64,000 nt of DNA, taken from Carthagonibacter sp032251515. Its GTDB lineage: Bacteria > Gemmatimonadota > Gemmatimonadetes > Palauibacterales > Palauibacteraceae. The position numbers and the translations under genes were made by a program. Location of the stretch: NCBI GenBank assembly GCA_032251515.1, contig JAVVDU010000008.1, forward strand, positions 1 through 64,000. Direction: 5' to 3'. Below are positions 17,419 to 24,921 of this stretch, one piece after another. Position 1 is the stretch's first letter, and every line of letters starts with the position of its first letter. Below the pieces are notes generated by a model that did no database searches, had not been told where the DNA came from, and was given only the letters and a program-made list of their open reading frames with translations.

Positions 17419-18446
17419 GCGCGCCCGGCGGCGACCGGCGGGAACGGGCGATGCGGCTGCGCATCGCGGCCTCGCCGCACGTCCACTCCCCGCACTCCAC
17501 CTCGCGGATCATGTGGACGGTCAACGCGACGCTGGTTCCGCTCGTCGCGGCCGCGGTCTACTGGTTCGGCCCCAGCGCCATCCTGGTGATCGGGGCCGCG
17601 ACGGCCGGTGCGGCGCTCACCGAGCGCGTGGTGGCGGGCCCCGGATCCCTGTCCGACGGCTCGGCCGTGATCACGGGGGTGCTGCTCGGGCTCATCCTCC
17701 CCGCCGGGTTTCCGATGTGGATGGCCTTCGTGGGGGGCGCGTTCGGGATCGGGTTCGGGAAACTGATCTTCGGCGGGCTGGGACAGAACGTGTTCAACCC
17801 CGCCCTGCTGGGCCGCGCGTTCCTGCAGGCGGCCTTCCCGACCGCGATCACGACCTGGTCCGCCGAGCCCGTGTCCTGGTGGGCCCTGCGCGGCGACAAC
17901 CTCGCGCTGCCCCTGATGTCGCCCCGCACGGCCGACCTCGTCACCTCGGCCACGCCGCTCGGCGCCTGGAAGTTCGAGCGGCTCGGCACCGACCTGGCGG
18001 ACCTCCTGATCGGCCGCACGGGCGGCTCGCTCGGCGAGACGTCGGGCCTGCTGATCCTGGCGCTCGGCCTCTTCCTCGCGGCCAAGAAGTACCTCGACTG
18101 GCGGATCCCGGCGTCCATCCTGCTCACCGTGGCGGTATTCGCCGGGCTCCTGCACCTGGTCGACCCCGGCCGCTTCCAGGGCCCGCTGTTCCACCTGTTC
18201 TCCGGCGGGCTGATGATCGGCGCGGTCTACATGGCCACCGACATGGTGACCTCGCCGGTCACGCCGGCCGGGGCGTGGCTGTACGGGCTGGGGATCGGGC
18301 TGCTGGTGGTGCTGATCCGCGTGTGGGGCGGCCTGCCCGAGGGCGTCATGTACGCGATCCTGCTGATGAACGCGATGACGCCGTTCATCAACCGGGCCAC
18401 GCAGCCGCGCGTGTTCGGGCACGTGCGGCGGAGGGAGGCCGCATGA
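17415..18446 (+). CDS. rnfD: Rnf complex membrane subunit RnfD
   Basis: 343 residues, integral membrane protein with about nine helices, carrying covalent FMN. The expected FMN-threonine motif appears as 'VTSATPLG' near residue 178. The opening 'ASPHVHSPHSTSRIMW' is typical of RnfD. The GTG at 17415 is chosen: it overlaps the rnfC stop (GTGA) and has GGAGAAGG five bases upstream. An ATG at 17451 is the alternative and would remove 12 residues. It ends in an ATGA overlap with rnfG. Confidence 0.9.
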   Translation: MSAPGGDRRERAMRLRIAASPHVHSPHSTSRIMWTVNATLVPLVAAAVYWFGPSAILVIGAATAGAALTERVVAGPGSLSDGSAVITGVLLGLILPAGFPMWMAFVGGAFGIGFGKLIFGGLGQNVFNPALLGRAFLQAAFPTAITTWSAEPVSWWALRGDNLALPLMSPRTADLVTSATPLGAWKFERLGTDLADLLIGRTGGSLGETSGLLILALGLFLAAKKYLDWRIPASILLTVAVFAGLLHLVDPGRFQGPLFHLFSGGLMIGAVYMATDMVTSPVTPAGAWLYGLGIGLLVVLIRVWGGLPEGVMYAILLMNAMTPFINRATQPRVFGHVRRREAA

Positions 18447-19213
18447 CCCGGGAGCTGCCGCAGGCCCCGGACGAGCCGGGCGCCGAGGCGGAGGGCACAG
18501 GAAACGGAGCGCCGCCCCCGGAGCCGCCCGCCGTCTCGTCGGGCCGCCTCGTCGCGACCCTCACGATCGCCGGCGCCCTGGCGGGGCTGGTCATCGTGCT
18601 CGCCTTCGCGTGGGCGAACCCGCGCATTCAGGCCCACCGGGCCGAGGCGCTGCGGGCCGCGATCCAGGACGTCCTCTCGGCGCCCGCGGCCGTCCGCACC
18701 TACTACGTCACCGGGTCGGGCCTGTCGAAGACGCCGCCGCCCGGGGCCGACACGATCACCGCCGAGAAGGTCCACCTCGGGCTCGATGCGGCGGGCGAGC
18801 CGATCGGGTACGCGATCACGGGACAGGAAGCGGGCTTCCAGGACGTGATCCTCGTGATCTTCGGCTACGATCCCGCGGCGGGCGAGGTCCTTGCGATGCG
18901 GGTCCTCGAGAGCAAGGAGACGCCCGGGCTCGGGGACAAGATCATCAAGGACTCCGCCTTCGTGGCCGAATTCCGGGGCGTCCGGGCACCGCTGCAGGGC
19001 GTGAAGGCCGGGCGGAGCGAGGGAGATCCCGGCGAGGTCGACATGATCACGGGGGCGACGATCTCCTCGCGCACCGTGATCGGCATCATCAACCACCGGA
19101 TCGAGGCGCTGGCGCCGCTGCTGGAAGACGCGCCGGCCGGGGCGGAGACGACCGTGGACGCGGTTTCCGACCGCGCGCGCGGCGCCGGGGAGGAAGGCGG
19201 GAGCATCCAATGA
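18443..19213 (+). CDS. rnfG: Rnf complex FMN-binding subunit RnfG
   Basis: 256 residues. One membrane helix (about 35-57) follows an unusually Pro/Glu-rich cytoplasmic N-terminus of 32 residues. The extracytoplasmic FMN-binding domain carries 'MITGATISS' near 201-209, whose threonine is the flavinylation site in this family. 'ESKETPGLGDKI' near 155 is also conserved. Flavin attachment needs an ApbE transferase, which is not in this window. Coupled on both sides by 4-bp overlaps. Confidence 0.92.
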   Translation: MTRELPQAPDEPGAEAEGTGNGAPPPEPPAVSSGRLVATLTIAGALAGLVIVLAFAWANPRIQAHRAEALRAAIQDVLSAPAAVRTYYVTGSGLSKTPPPGADTITAEKVHLGLDAAGEPIGYAITGQEAGFQDVILVIFGYDPAAGEVLAMRVLESKETPGLGDKIIKDSAFVAEFRGVRAPLQGVKAGRSEGDPGEVDMITGATISSRTVIGIINHRIEALAPLLEDAPAGAETTVDAVSDRARGAGEEGGSIQ

Positions 19214-19875
19214 GAGCGACGACGCCGAAGCAGGACCTCGTGCGGGGGATCTGGGAGGAGAACCCCGTCCTCGTCCAGCTCCTGGGGCTCTGCCCGGCCC
19301 TCGCGGTGACGAACACGGTGGCCAACAGCCTGGCCATGGGGCTCGCGACCTTCTTCGTCCTCACCGGTTCGAGCCTGCTCGTCTCCACCTTCAAGAGCGT
19401 GATTCCGCACGAGGTCCGGATCTCTGCCTACATCCTGATCATCGCGACCTTCGTGACGATCGCCGACCTCGTCCTCGCCGCGGTCGTCCCCCTGATCCAC
19501 AAGGAGCTCGGCGCCTTCATCGCCCTGATCGTCGTGAACTGCATGATTCTCGGGCGGCAGGAGGCCTTCGCGTCGCGGCGGCCGGTCGGGCGCGCCCTGC
19601 TCGACGCCGTGGGCACGGGCACGGGATTCATGATCGCGCTGCTGCTGATGGGCGGGTTCCGGGAGATCCTCGGCAACGGCTCGCTGCTCGGCATCCCGCT
19701 GTTCGGCGAGCGGTTCGAGCCGTGGGTCGTGTTCATCCTGCCGCCCGGCGGCTTCCTGGCGCTCGGCTTCCTGCTGCTCGCCCTCGGCTGGTGGGAGCAG
19801 CGCCGGATCGAGCGGACGCGGGTCAGGCAGTGGCCGCACGGCGTCGCCACCCCGTCGAGAGAGGAGGCCGCCTGA
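19210..19875 (+). CDS. rnfE: Rnf complex membrane subunit RnfE
   Basis: 221 residues with six predicted membrane helices. It belongs to the RnfA/RnfE (NqrD/E-like) family. Family features: 'WEENPVLVQLLGLCPALAVT' near 15 with the conserved LGLCP cysteine, and 'IVVNCMILGRQEAFA' near 110 with the second conserved cysteine. These cysteines hold a membrane Fe-S cluster together with RnfA. Starts in the rnfG stop and ends in a 1-base overlap with rnfA. Confidence 0.93.
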   Translation: MRATTPKQDLVRGIWEENPVLVQLLGLCPALAVTNTVANSLAMGLATFFVLTGSSLLVSTFKSVIPHEVRISAYILIIATFVTIADLVLAAVVPLIHKELGAFIALIVVNCMILGRQEAFASRRPVGRALLDAVGTGTGFMIALLLMGGFREILGNGSLLGIPLFGERFEPWVVFILPPGGFLALGFLLLALGWWEQRRIERTRVRQWPHGVATPSREEAA

Positions 19876-20450
19876 TGGGCGAGCTGTTCTGGATCCTGAT
19901 CTCGGCGATGCTGATCAACAACTTCACGCTGAGCCTGTTTCTCGGTCTGTGCCCGTTCATGGGCGTGTCGGCCCGGGTCGGCACGGCCCTGCGCATGGGC
20001 ATGGCGAACATCTTCGTCCTCGTCATCACCTCGATCTGCGCCTGGTTCCTGAACTCGTTCATCCTGACCCACGCGCCCTACCTGCGCCTCATCTCGTTCA
20101 TCGTGGTGATCGCGTCGCTGGTGCAGATCGTGGAGATGGCGATCCGGAAGATCAGCCCCACCCTGTTCCGGGAGCTGGGGATCTTCCTGCCGCTCATCAC
20201 GACGAACTGCGCCATCCTGGGGTTCGCGATCTTCCAGACGAACCGGGGCTACGACTTCCTGGAGGGCCTGTTCTTCGCGCTGGGCGCGGGCCTCGGCCTC
20301 ACCCTGGCGCTCGTCCTCATGGCCTCGATCCGCGAGACGTCCGAGCTGTCGAGCGTGCCCGCGGTGGCCCGGAACATGGGACTCGTCCTGATCATCGCCG
20401 GCAGCCTGTCGCTCGCCTTCATGGGCTTCGCCGGGCTGTTCAGCGCCTGA
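19875..20450 (+). CDS. rnfA: Rnf complex membrane subunit RnfA
   Basis: 191 residues, six membrane helices. Conserved 'NNFTLSLFLGLCPFMGVS' near 15-32 and 'ITTNCAILG' near 108 provide the two cysteines that pair with those of RnfE. Its start shares one base with the rnfE stop. It is the last standard Rnf subunit here. The rnf set is therefore complete (A, B, C, D, E, G), with PFOR inserted after B. Confidence 0.94.
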   Translation: MGELFWILISAMLINNFTLSLFLGLCPFMGVSARVGTALRMGMANIFVLVITSICAWFLNSFILTHAPYLRLISFIVVIASLVQIVEMAIRKISPTLFRELGIFLPLITTNCAILGFAIFQTNRGYDFLEGLFFALGAGLGLTLALVLMASIRETSELSSVPAVARNMGLVLIIAGSLSLAFMGFAGLFSA

Positions 20451-20472
20451 CACGCACGGAGGACGCTGGACG

Positions 20473-20676
20473 TTGGAGACCGTATTCGGCATACTGGGGC
20501 TCGCGGCGCTGTTCGTCGTCTTCGGCCTGCTGCGCCCCGGCGCGGACCGCGGCTGCGGGAGCGGATGCGGCGGGACGTGCGGATCCGGCTGCGAGATGGA
20601 CCCGGCGGGTGACTCCGCCCCGGCGGGTCGCGACGGCGCGGGTCCGCGCGGGTCCGCCGGGACGGGGGGGAGATGA
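20473..20676 (+). CDS. small Cys-rich membrane protein after rnfA
   Basis: 67 residues with a TTG start at 20473. One N-terminal membrane helix (GILGLAALFVVFGLL) is followed by a Cys/Gly cluster with four Cys in 16 residues ('GCGSGCGGTCGSGCEMDP') and a disordered Gly/Ala tail. It resembles the small Cys-rich membrane proteins found beside ferrous-iron transporters and some Rnf clusters. The four cysteines could bind a metal or Fe-S centre. It lies 22 bp after rnfA and its stop overlaps the next start (ATGA), which supports it being real despite its size. Confidence 0.55.
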   Translation: METVFGILGLAALFVVFGLLRPGADRGCGSGCGGTCGSGCEMDPAGDSAPAGRDGAGPRGSAGTGGR

Positions 20677-20903
20677 TGGAAAAGCACTTCGCGTACTGCT
20701 CGGCCTGCGACCGCCAGGTCGAAGTGATCGTCAAGCCGGGCGGCCGCCGCAACCCGGACACGGGAGAGGCGGAGGACGAGATCGTGTGCCTCGAGTTCGG
20801 GGAGACCTGCACCGGCGCGATGTGCCCGATGTGCGACCTTCCGACCGACGCGATGCGGGAGAGCTTCGAAAAGCACCGGGACGGGGCGGCCGACCCGGAG
20901 TGA
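20673..20903 (+). CDS. small zinc-ribbon-like protein
   Basis: 76 residues, soluble. Two CxxC-type knuckles, 'YCSACD' near residue 8 and 'CPMCDLP' near 50, with two more cysteines between them, suggest one bound zinc. Starts at an ATG inside the overlap with the Cys-rich membrane protein. Function unknown; position at the end of the rnf operon suggests an accessory role. Confidence 0.6.
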   Translation: MMEKHFAYCSACDRQVEVIVKPGGRRNPDTGEAEDEIVCLEFGETCTGAMCPMCDLPTDAMRESFEKHRDGAADPE

Positions 20904-20923
20904 GGCCGGGTCGCCCCCCGGCC
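20904..20923 (+). terminator. GC-rich hairpin after the small zinc-ribbon gene
   Basis: A perfect 7-bp stem GGCCGGG/CCCGGCC with a 6-base loop begins at the stop codon of the preceding gene. There is no following T run, so termination here is only possible, and the next small gene may still be cotranscribed. Confidence 0.3.
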
Positions 20924-20948
20924 GTGCAGACAGCGTGAGGAATTGCCC

Positions 20949-21224
20949 ATGCCCATCGACTGGGTCGCGCTCGCGGGAGTCGTCGGCGCCCTGCTGGTCG
21001 TCCTCATCCCCATTATCGGACTCACGGCGCGCTTCGCCCTGAAGCCGATCGTGGAGAGCTTCCGCGCCGTGCAGGGGTCGGCGACACGGGCGACCCTCGA
21101 AGACACGCGGCTCCTGGAGCGCCTGGACGCGCTCGCGGAGCGGCTGGACGGGATAGAGAACGACGTGCGCCGGCTCGGGGACGCCCGGGAGTTCGACGAG
21201 AAGCTCCTGGAGGGCCCGAGCTGA
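20949..21224 (+). CDS. small membrane protein with C-terminal coiled coil
   Basis: 91 residues. The ATG at 20949 (GAGG eight bases upstream) is preferred to a TTG at 20943. One N-terminal membrane helix (LAGVVGALLVVLIPIIGLTARFAL) is followed by a heptad-like helix rich in Leu, Arg and Glu ('LEDTRLLERLDALAERLDG'). Probably a cytoplasm-facing coiled coil anchored in the membrane. Function unknown; it is the last plus-strand gene before the TonB receptor. Confidence 0.6.
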   Translation: MPIDWVALAGVVGALLVVLIPIIGLTARFALKPIVESFRAVQGSATRATLEDTRLLERLDALAERLDGIENDVRRLGDAREFDEKLLEGPS

Positions 21225-21348
21225 GTGTTCCGGGACGGCCTCGCGGCCGTTCCGTTCCTTCGCGTTCCGAGGTACAGTCGGCGAGCCGGTTCCGGGACCG
21301 CCCCCGCGGCGGCCCCCTTGCAGTTCCCCATCTTCACGGAGGTCCCCG

Positions 21349-24300
21349 ATGCGACGTACCGCGTCCGTTTCCGGCGCCGCCCGCGGCGCACGTCCCACCA
21401 CACCGCCCGGCGCCCTGCTGCGCCGCGGAGCAGCCGCCGCGCTGCTGCTGTTCGGCGCGGCCCTCCCCCTGCAGGGGCAGGGGGTCACGACGGGCACCGT
21501 CGGCGGAATCGTCACCGACCAGACGGGCGCTCCCCTGGTGGGCGCCGTCGTCACGGCCCGCCACCTTCCCAGCGGCACGGAGTACCAGAGCGTCACCCGC
21601 GCGGGCGGCGTGTACACGATTCCCGGTATGCGCGTCGGCGGTCCGTACCGCGTCACGGCGCGGTTTCTCGGCTACGGCGAGCAGGAGCGTCAGAACATCC
21701 AGGTCTCGCTGGGGCAGGAAGAGCGGATCGACTTCCTCCTCGCGCAGGAGGCGATCGAGCTGGAGGCGATCTCGGTCGAGGCGCAGCGCGATGACATCCT
21801 GAACGCGAACCGGACCGGGGCCGAGACGGTGATCGATCCCGCCACGGTCGCCGCGCAGCCTTCGGTGAAGCGGTCCACCCGCGACCTCATCAAGATCGAC
21901 CCGCGCAACGACGGGAACTTCGCCTTCGCGGGGCGGAACTGGCTGTTCAACAACATCACGCTGGACGGGTCGTACTTCAACAACCCGTTCGGACTCGACG
22001 ACCCGGCGCCCGGCGGGCAGACGGCCGCCGAGCCGGTGCCGTTCGACGCCGTCGAGCAGGTGTACGTGGCGATCGCTCCGTTCGACGTGCGGCAGGGCGG
22101 GTTCACGGGCGCCAGCGTGAACACCGTCACCAAGAGCGGCACGAACGAGTGGGCGGGGACGGTCTACAGCTTCTTCCGCAACGAGGGCCTGCAGGGCGAC
22201 GAGATCGATGGCCGGCAGGTGATCGCCGATCCGGACCTCACGTTCAACCAGACGGGCTTCAGCCTCGGCGGACCCCTGCTCCGCGACAAGCTGTTCGTGT
22301 TCGTGAACGGCGAGATCGAGCGGCGCGACGACCCGGGCACGAACTTCGTGCCCCGCGTCGGCGGCGCCCCGGCCGCGTTCGGCGAGTCCCGGGTGCAGCA
22401 GAGCGTGCTCGACGCGATCAGCGAGCGCATGCTCACCGAGTACGGCTACGTCACCGGTCCGTTCGCCGGCTTCGTGCACGAGACGGACAACGACAAGATC
22501 CTCGCCAAACTCGACTGGAACGTGTCACAGGCCCACAACCTGTCGTTCCGCTACAACTTCCTGGACGCGCGGCGCGACCTGCCGCCCAACGCCACGGTGC
22601 TGAGCTTCAACGGCTCCGGCCGGGGCCCGAACGAGAGCAGCCTTCCGAGCCAGAATTCCGGCTACCAGATCAACAACGAGCTGAACTCGTTCGCCCTCGA
22701 GCTGAACAGCCGCGGCTCGAGCTGGGCGAACCGTTTCTTCACGAGCTACAACCGGTTCCGTGACTTCCGGGTGGCGAACAGCGCGCCCTTCCCGACGGTC
22801 GAGATCGGCGAGGGGGGCGTCACCTACACGACGGTCGGGCACGAGCCGTTCTCGATCGGCAACAACCTGGACCAGGACATCTGGCAGTTCCAGAACGATT
22901 TCACGAAGTTCTTCGGCCGGCACACGCTGACGCTGGGCGGCAGCTTCGAGCGCTACAGCTTCTTCAACTCGTTCAACATCTTCCGGCACGGCGTGTTCTT
23001 CCTGCCCGCCGGCATCGACTTCGAGGGGGATGGCTGCCCGAACACGAGCACCTTCGCCTCGCTGGACGACTTCTTCGCGGCGACCGATCCGGCGAACCCG
23101 AACCAGTTCGACTTCAACTGCATGGTCGCGAGCGGCCCGTTCAAGGGAGAGACGATCGACCTCGGGCAGGCCTCGGTGTACCTGCAGGACGCCTGGACGG
23201 TCACGTCGCGCCTCACCCTGACGGGCGGCCTGCGCGTCGACCTGCCGATCTACTACACCGACCCGGTGGACAACCCCTTCTCCCGCAACCTGGTCACGCG
23301 GGACGAGGACGGGGTGATCCGGCAGTCGGGCGGCATCGACCAGTCCGACCTGCCGGGCACCAGCCCGCTGTGGTCGCCGCGCATCGGGTTCAACTACGCG
23401 CTCGCCGAGGACCGCAGCACGCAGATCCGCGGCGGGACGGGGATCTTCACGGGCCGGGTACCGTTCGTGTGGGCCGGGAACGTGATCTCGAACCCCGGCA
23501 CGAATCCGAACCTGTTCGCCCCGACGAACCCGGACGTCGAACTCATCGTGACGGACGGGCCCCGCGAAAACTCGGAGGGCGAACCGTTCGTGCTGCAGCA
23601 GACGTTCGACGTGAACGCCATGCCGGACGACTTCGACTGGCCGCAGGTCTGGGTCTCGAACTTCGGGATCGACCATCTTCTTCCGGGCGGCGTGCTCGGC
23701 ACGGCCGAGCTGATCTACGGCAACGACGTCAACGCGATCGTGATGCGCAACTTCGACCTCGTGGCGCCGGTCGGCACGAACCCGATCGACGGCCGTCCGT
23801 TCTACGGCGGGGCCGGCGCCAACGAGTTGAACCCCGACGGCGGCGCCGGGATCTACGTGATCGACAACTCGTCGGACGGCTGGAACGTCAACGTCACGGC
23901 GCAACTGCGGAAGGCGTTCGACTTCGGGCTGGCCGTGCAGGGCTCCTATTCCTACAGCGACGCCCGCAACCAGCTGAAGTCCACGGAGATCGCCAGCGTC
24001 CTGTGGCAGGAGAACCCCGTCCAGGGCGATCCGAACAACCCGGAGACGAGCTTCTCGCAGTTCAACCAGCGGCACCGCATCGTGGTCGCCGGGAACTGGA
24101 CGAAGGAGTGGTCCGACCGGTTCACCACGCACTTCGGCCTGTTCTTCGAGGTGGCCGAGGGGAACCAGCACCTCGTGTCGGGCGGGAACCGCTTCTCGTT
24201 CATCTACTCGGGTGACGTGAACGGCGACGGCTCGGGCGCCAACGACCTCATCTACATCCCTCGCGACGAGAGCGAGATCCGGCTCGTCGACTTCACGAAT

Positions 24301-24720
24301 TCCGAGGGGCAGGTGGTCACGGCGGCGCAGCAGTGGACCGCGCTCGACGCGTTCATCGAGCAGGACGACTACCTGAACGAGAACCGCGGCCGGATCGCCG
24401 AGCGCTTCGGGCTCCTGAACCCGTGGTACCAGACGCTCGACATGCGGATCCTGCAGGACATCAAGTTCCCGATGGGCGGCCGCACGAGCACGATCCAGCT
24501 CAGCCTGGACGTGCTGAACCTCACGAACCTGCTGAACTCGAGCTGGGGTGTCCGGAAGGTGGCCACCACGGCCGCCACGAGCCCCCTGCGGCTCGTCGGG
24601 TTCGACGAGGACGGGGCGCCGCAGCTGAACTTCAACATGGTCGAAGAGACGTTCATCGACGACCCGAGCATCTCGTCCCGCTGGCAGATCCAGCTGGGCG
24701 CGCGCTACCTGTTCAACTGA
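21349..24720 (+). CDS. TonB-dependent receptor, Oar type, with carboxypeptidase-regulatory domain
   Basis: 1123 residues, an outer-membrane receptor. Signal peptide (AAAALLLFGAALPLQGQG, cleavage near 45). Next comes a carboxypeptidase-regulatory-like domain (about 48-130, 'GTVGGIVTDQTGAPLVGAVV'), then a plug domain containing 'SVNTVTKSGTNEWAGTVYSF' near 255-275, the hallmark of Oar-like receptors. The rest is a large barrel rich in Asn/Gly/aromatic loops, ending in aromatic 'YLFN'. The ATG at 21349 has CGGAGG upstream. The substrate is unknown; family members import oligosaccharides or peptides or act in surface assembly. It is followed by two strong hairpins and looks monocistronic. Confidence 0.88.
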   Translation: MRRTASVSGAARGARPTTPPGALLRRGAAAALLLFGAALPLQGQGVTTGTVGGIVTDQTGAPLVGAVVTARHLPSGTEYQSVTRAGGVYTIPGMRVGGPYRVTARFLGYGEQERQNIQVSLGQEERIDFLLAQEAIELEAISVEAQRDDILNANRTGAETVIDPATVAAQPSVKRSTRDLIKIDPRNDGNFAFAGRNWLFNNITLDGSYFNNPFGLDDPAPGGQTAAEPVPFDAVEQVYVAIAPFDVRQGGFTGASVNTVTKSGTNEWAGTVYSFFRNEGLQGDEIDGRQVIADPDLTFNQTGFSLGGPLLRDKLFVFVNGEIERRDDPGTNFVPRVGGAPAAFGESRVQQSVLDAISERMLTEYGYVTGPFAGFVHETDNDKILAKLDWNVSQAHNLSFRYNFLDARRDLPPNATVLSFNGSGRGPNESSLPSQNSGYQINNELNSFALELNSRGSSWANRFFTSYNRFRDFRVANSAPFPTVEIGEGGVTYTTVGHEPFSIGNNLDQDIWQFQNDFTKFFGRHTLTLGGSFERYSFFNSFNIFRHGVFFLPAGIDFEGDGCPNTSTFASLDDFFAATDPANPNQFDFNCMVASGPFKGETIDLGQASVYLQDAWTVTSRLTLTGGLRVDLPIYYTDPVDNPFSRNLVTRDEDGVIRQSGGIDQSDLPGTSPLWSPRIGFNYALAEDRSTQIRGGTGIFTGRVPFVWAGNVISNPGTNPNLFAPTNPDVELIVTDGPRENSEGEPFVLQQTFDVNAMPDDFDWPQVWVSNFGIDHLLPGGVLGTAELIYGNDVNAIVMRNFDLVAPVGTNPIDGRPFYGGAGANELNPDGGAGIYVIDNSSDGWNVNVTAQLRKAFDFGLAVQGSYSYSDARNQLKSTEIASVLWQENPVQGDPNNPETSFSQFNQRHRIVVAGNWTKEWSDRFTTHFGLFFEVAEGNQHLVSGGNRFSFIYSGDVNGDGSGANDLIYIPRDESEIRLVDFTNSEGQVVTAAQQWTALDAFIEQDDYLNENRGRIAERFGLLNPWYQTLDMRILQDIKFPMGGRTSTIQLSLDVLNLTNLLNSSWGVRKVATTAATSPLRLVGFDEDGAPQLNFNMVEETFIDDPSISSRWQIQLGARYLFN

Positions 24721-24729
24721 GCCAGGAGC

Positions 24730-24761
24730 CCCCGGGCGCCGCACGACCGCGGCGTCCGGGG
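24730..24761 (+). terminator. hairpin just after the TonB receptor
   Basis: A 13-bp stem with a single G.T pair (CCCCGGGCGCCGC / GCGGCGTCCGGGG) and a 6-base loop starts nine bases after the TonB-receptor stop codon. No T run follows. It works with the second hairpin at 24781 as a probable termination region. Confidence 0.5.
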
Positions 24762-24780
24762 ACTTCGGCTCGCACCGGCT

Positions 24781-24827
24781 GCACGCGCGGGCGCCGCCCC
24801 GGCATTTCGGGGGCGGCGCCCGCGTGC
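24781..24827. terminator. long hairpin between the TonB receptor and the M1 peptidase
   Basis: An 18-bp stem interrupted by one 2-base bulge, arms at 24781-24800 and 24810-24827, loop GGCATTTCG. It is very stable but has no T run. Sitting 60 bp after the receptor stop and 95 bp before the M1 peptidase start, it separates the two transcription units. Confidence 0.5.
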
Positions 24828-24921
24828 ATCCGGCTTGCGACGCGGCATGCGCCGGCGCGACATTCGGCGGCAGGGCGGCCGCGGACGAGACCGCTCCGAA
24901 CCCCTGACAGGACGATCCCCG

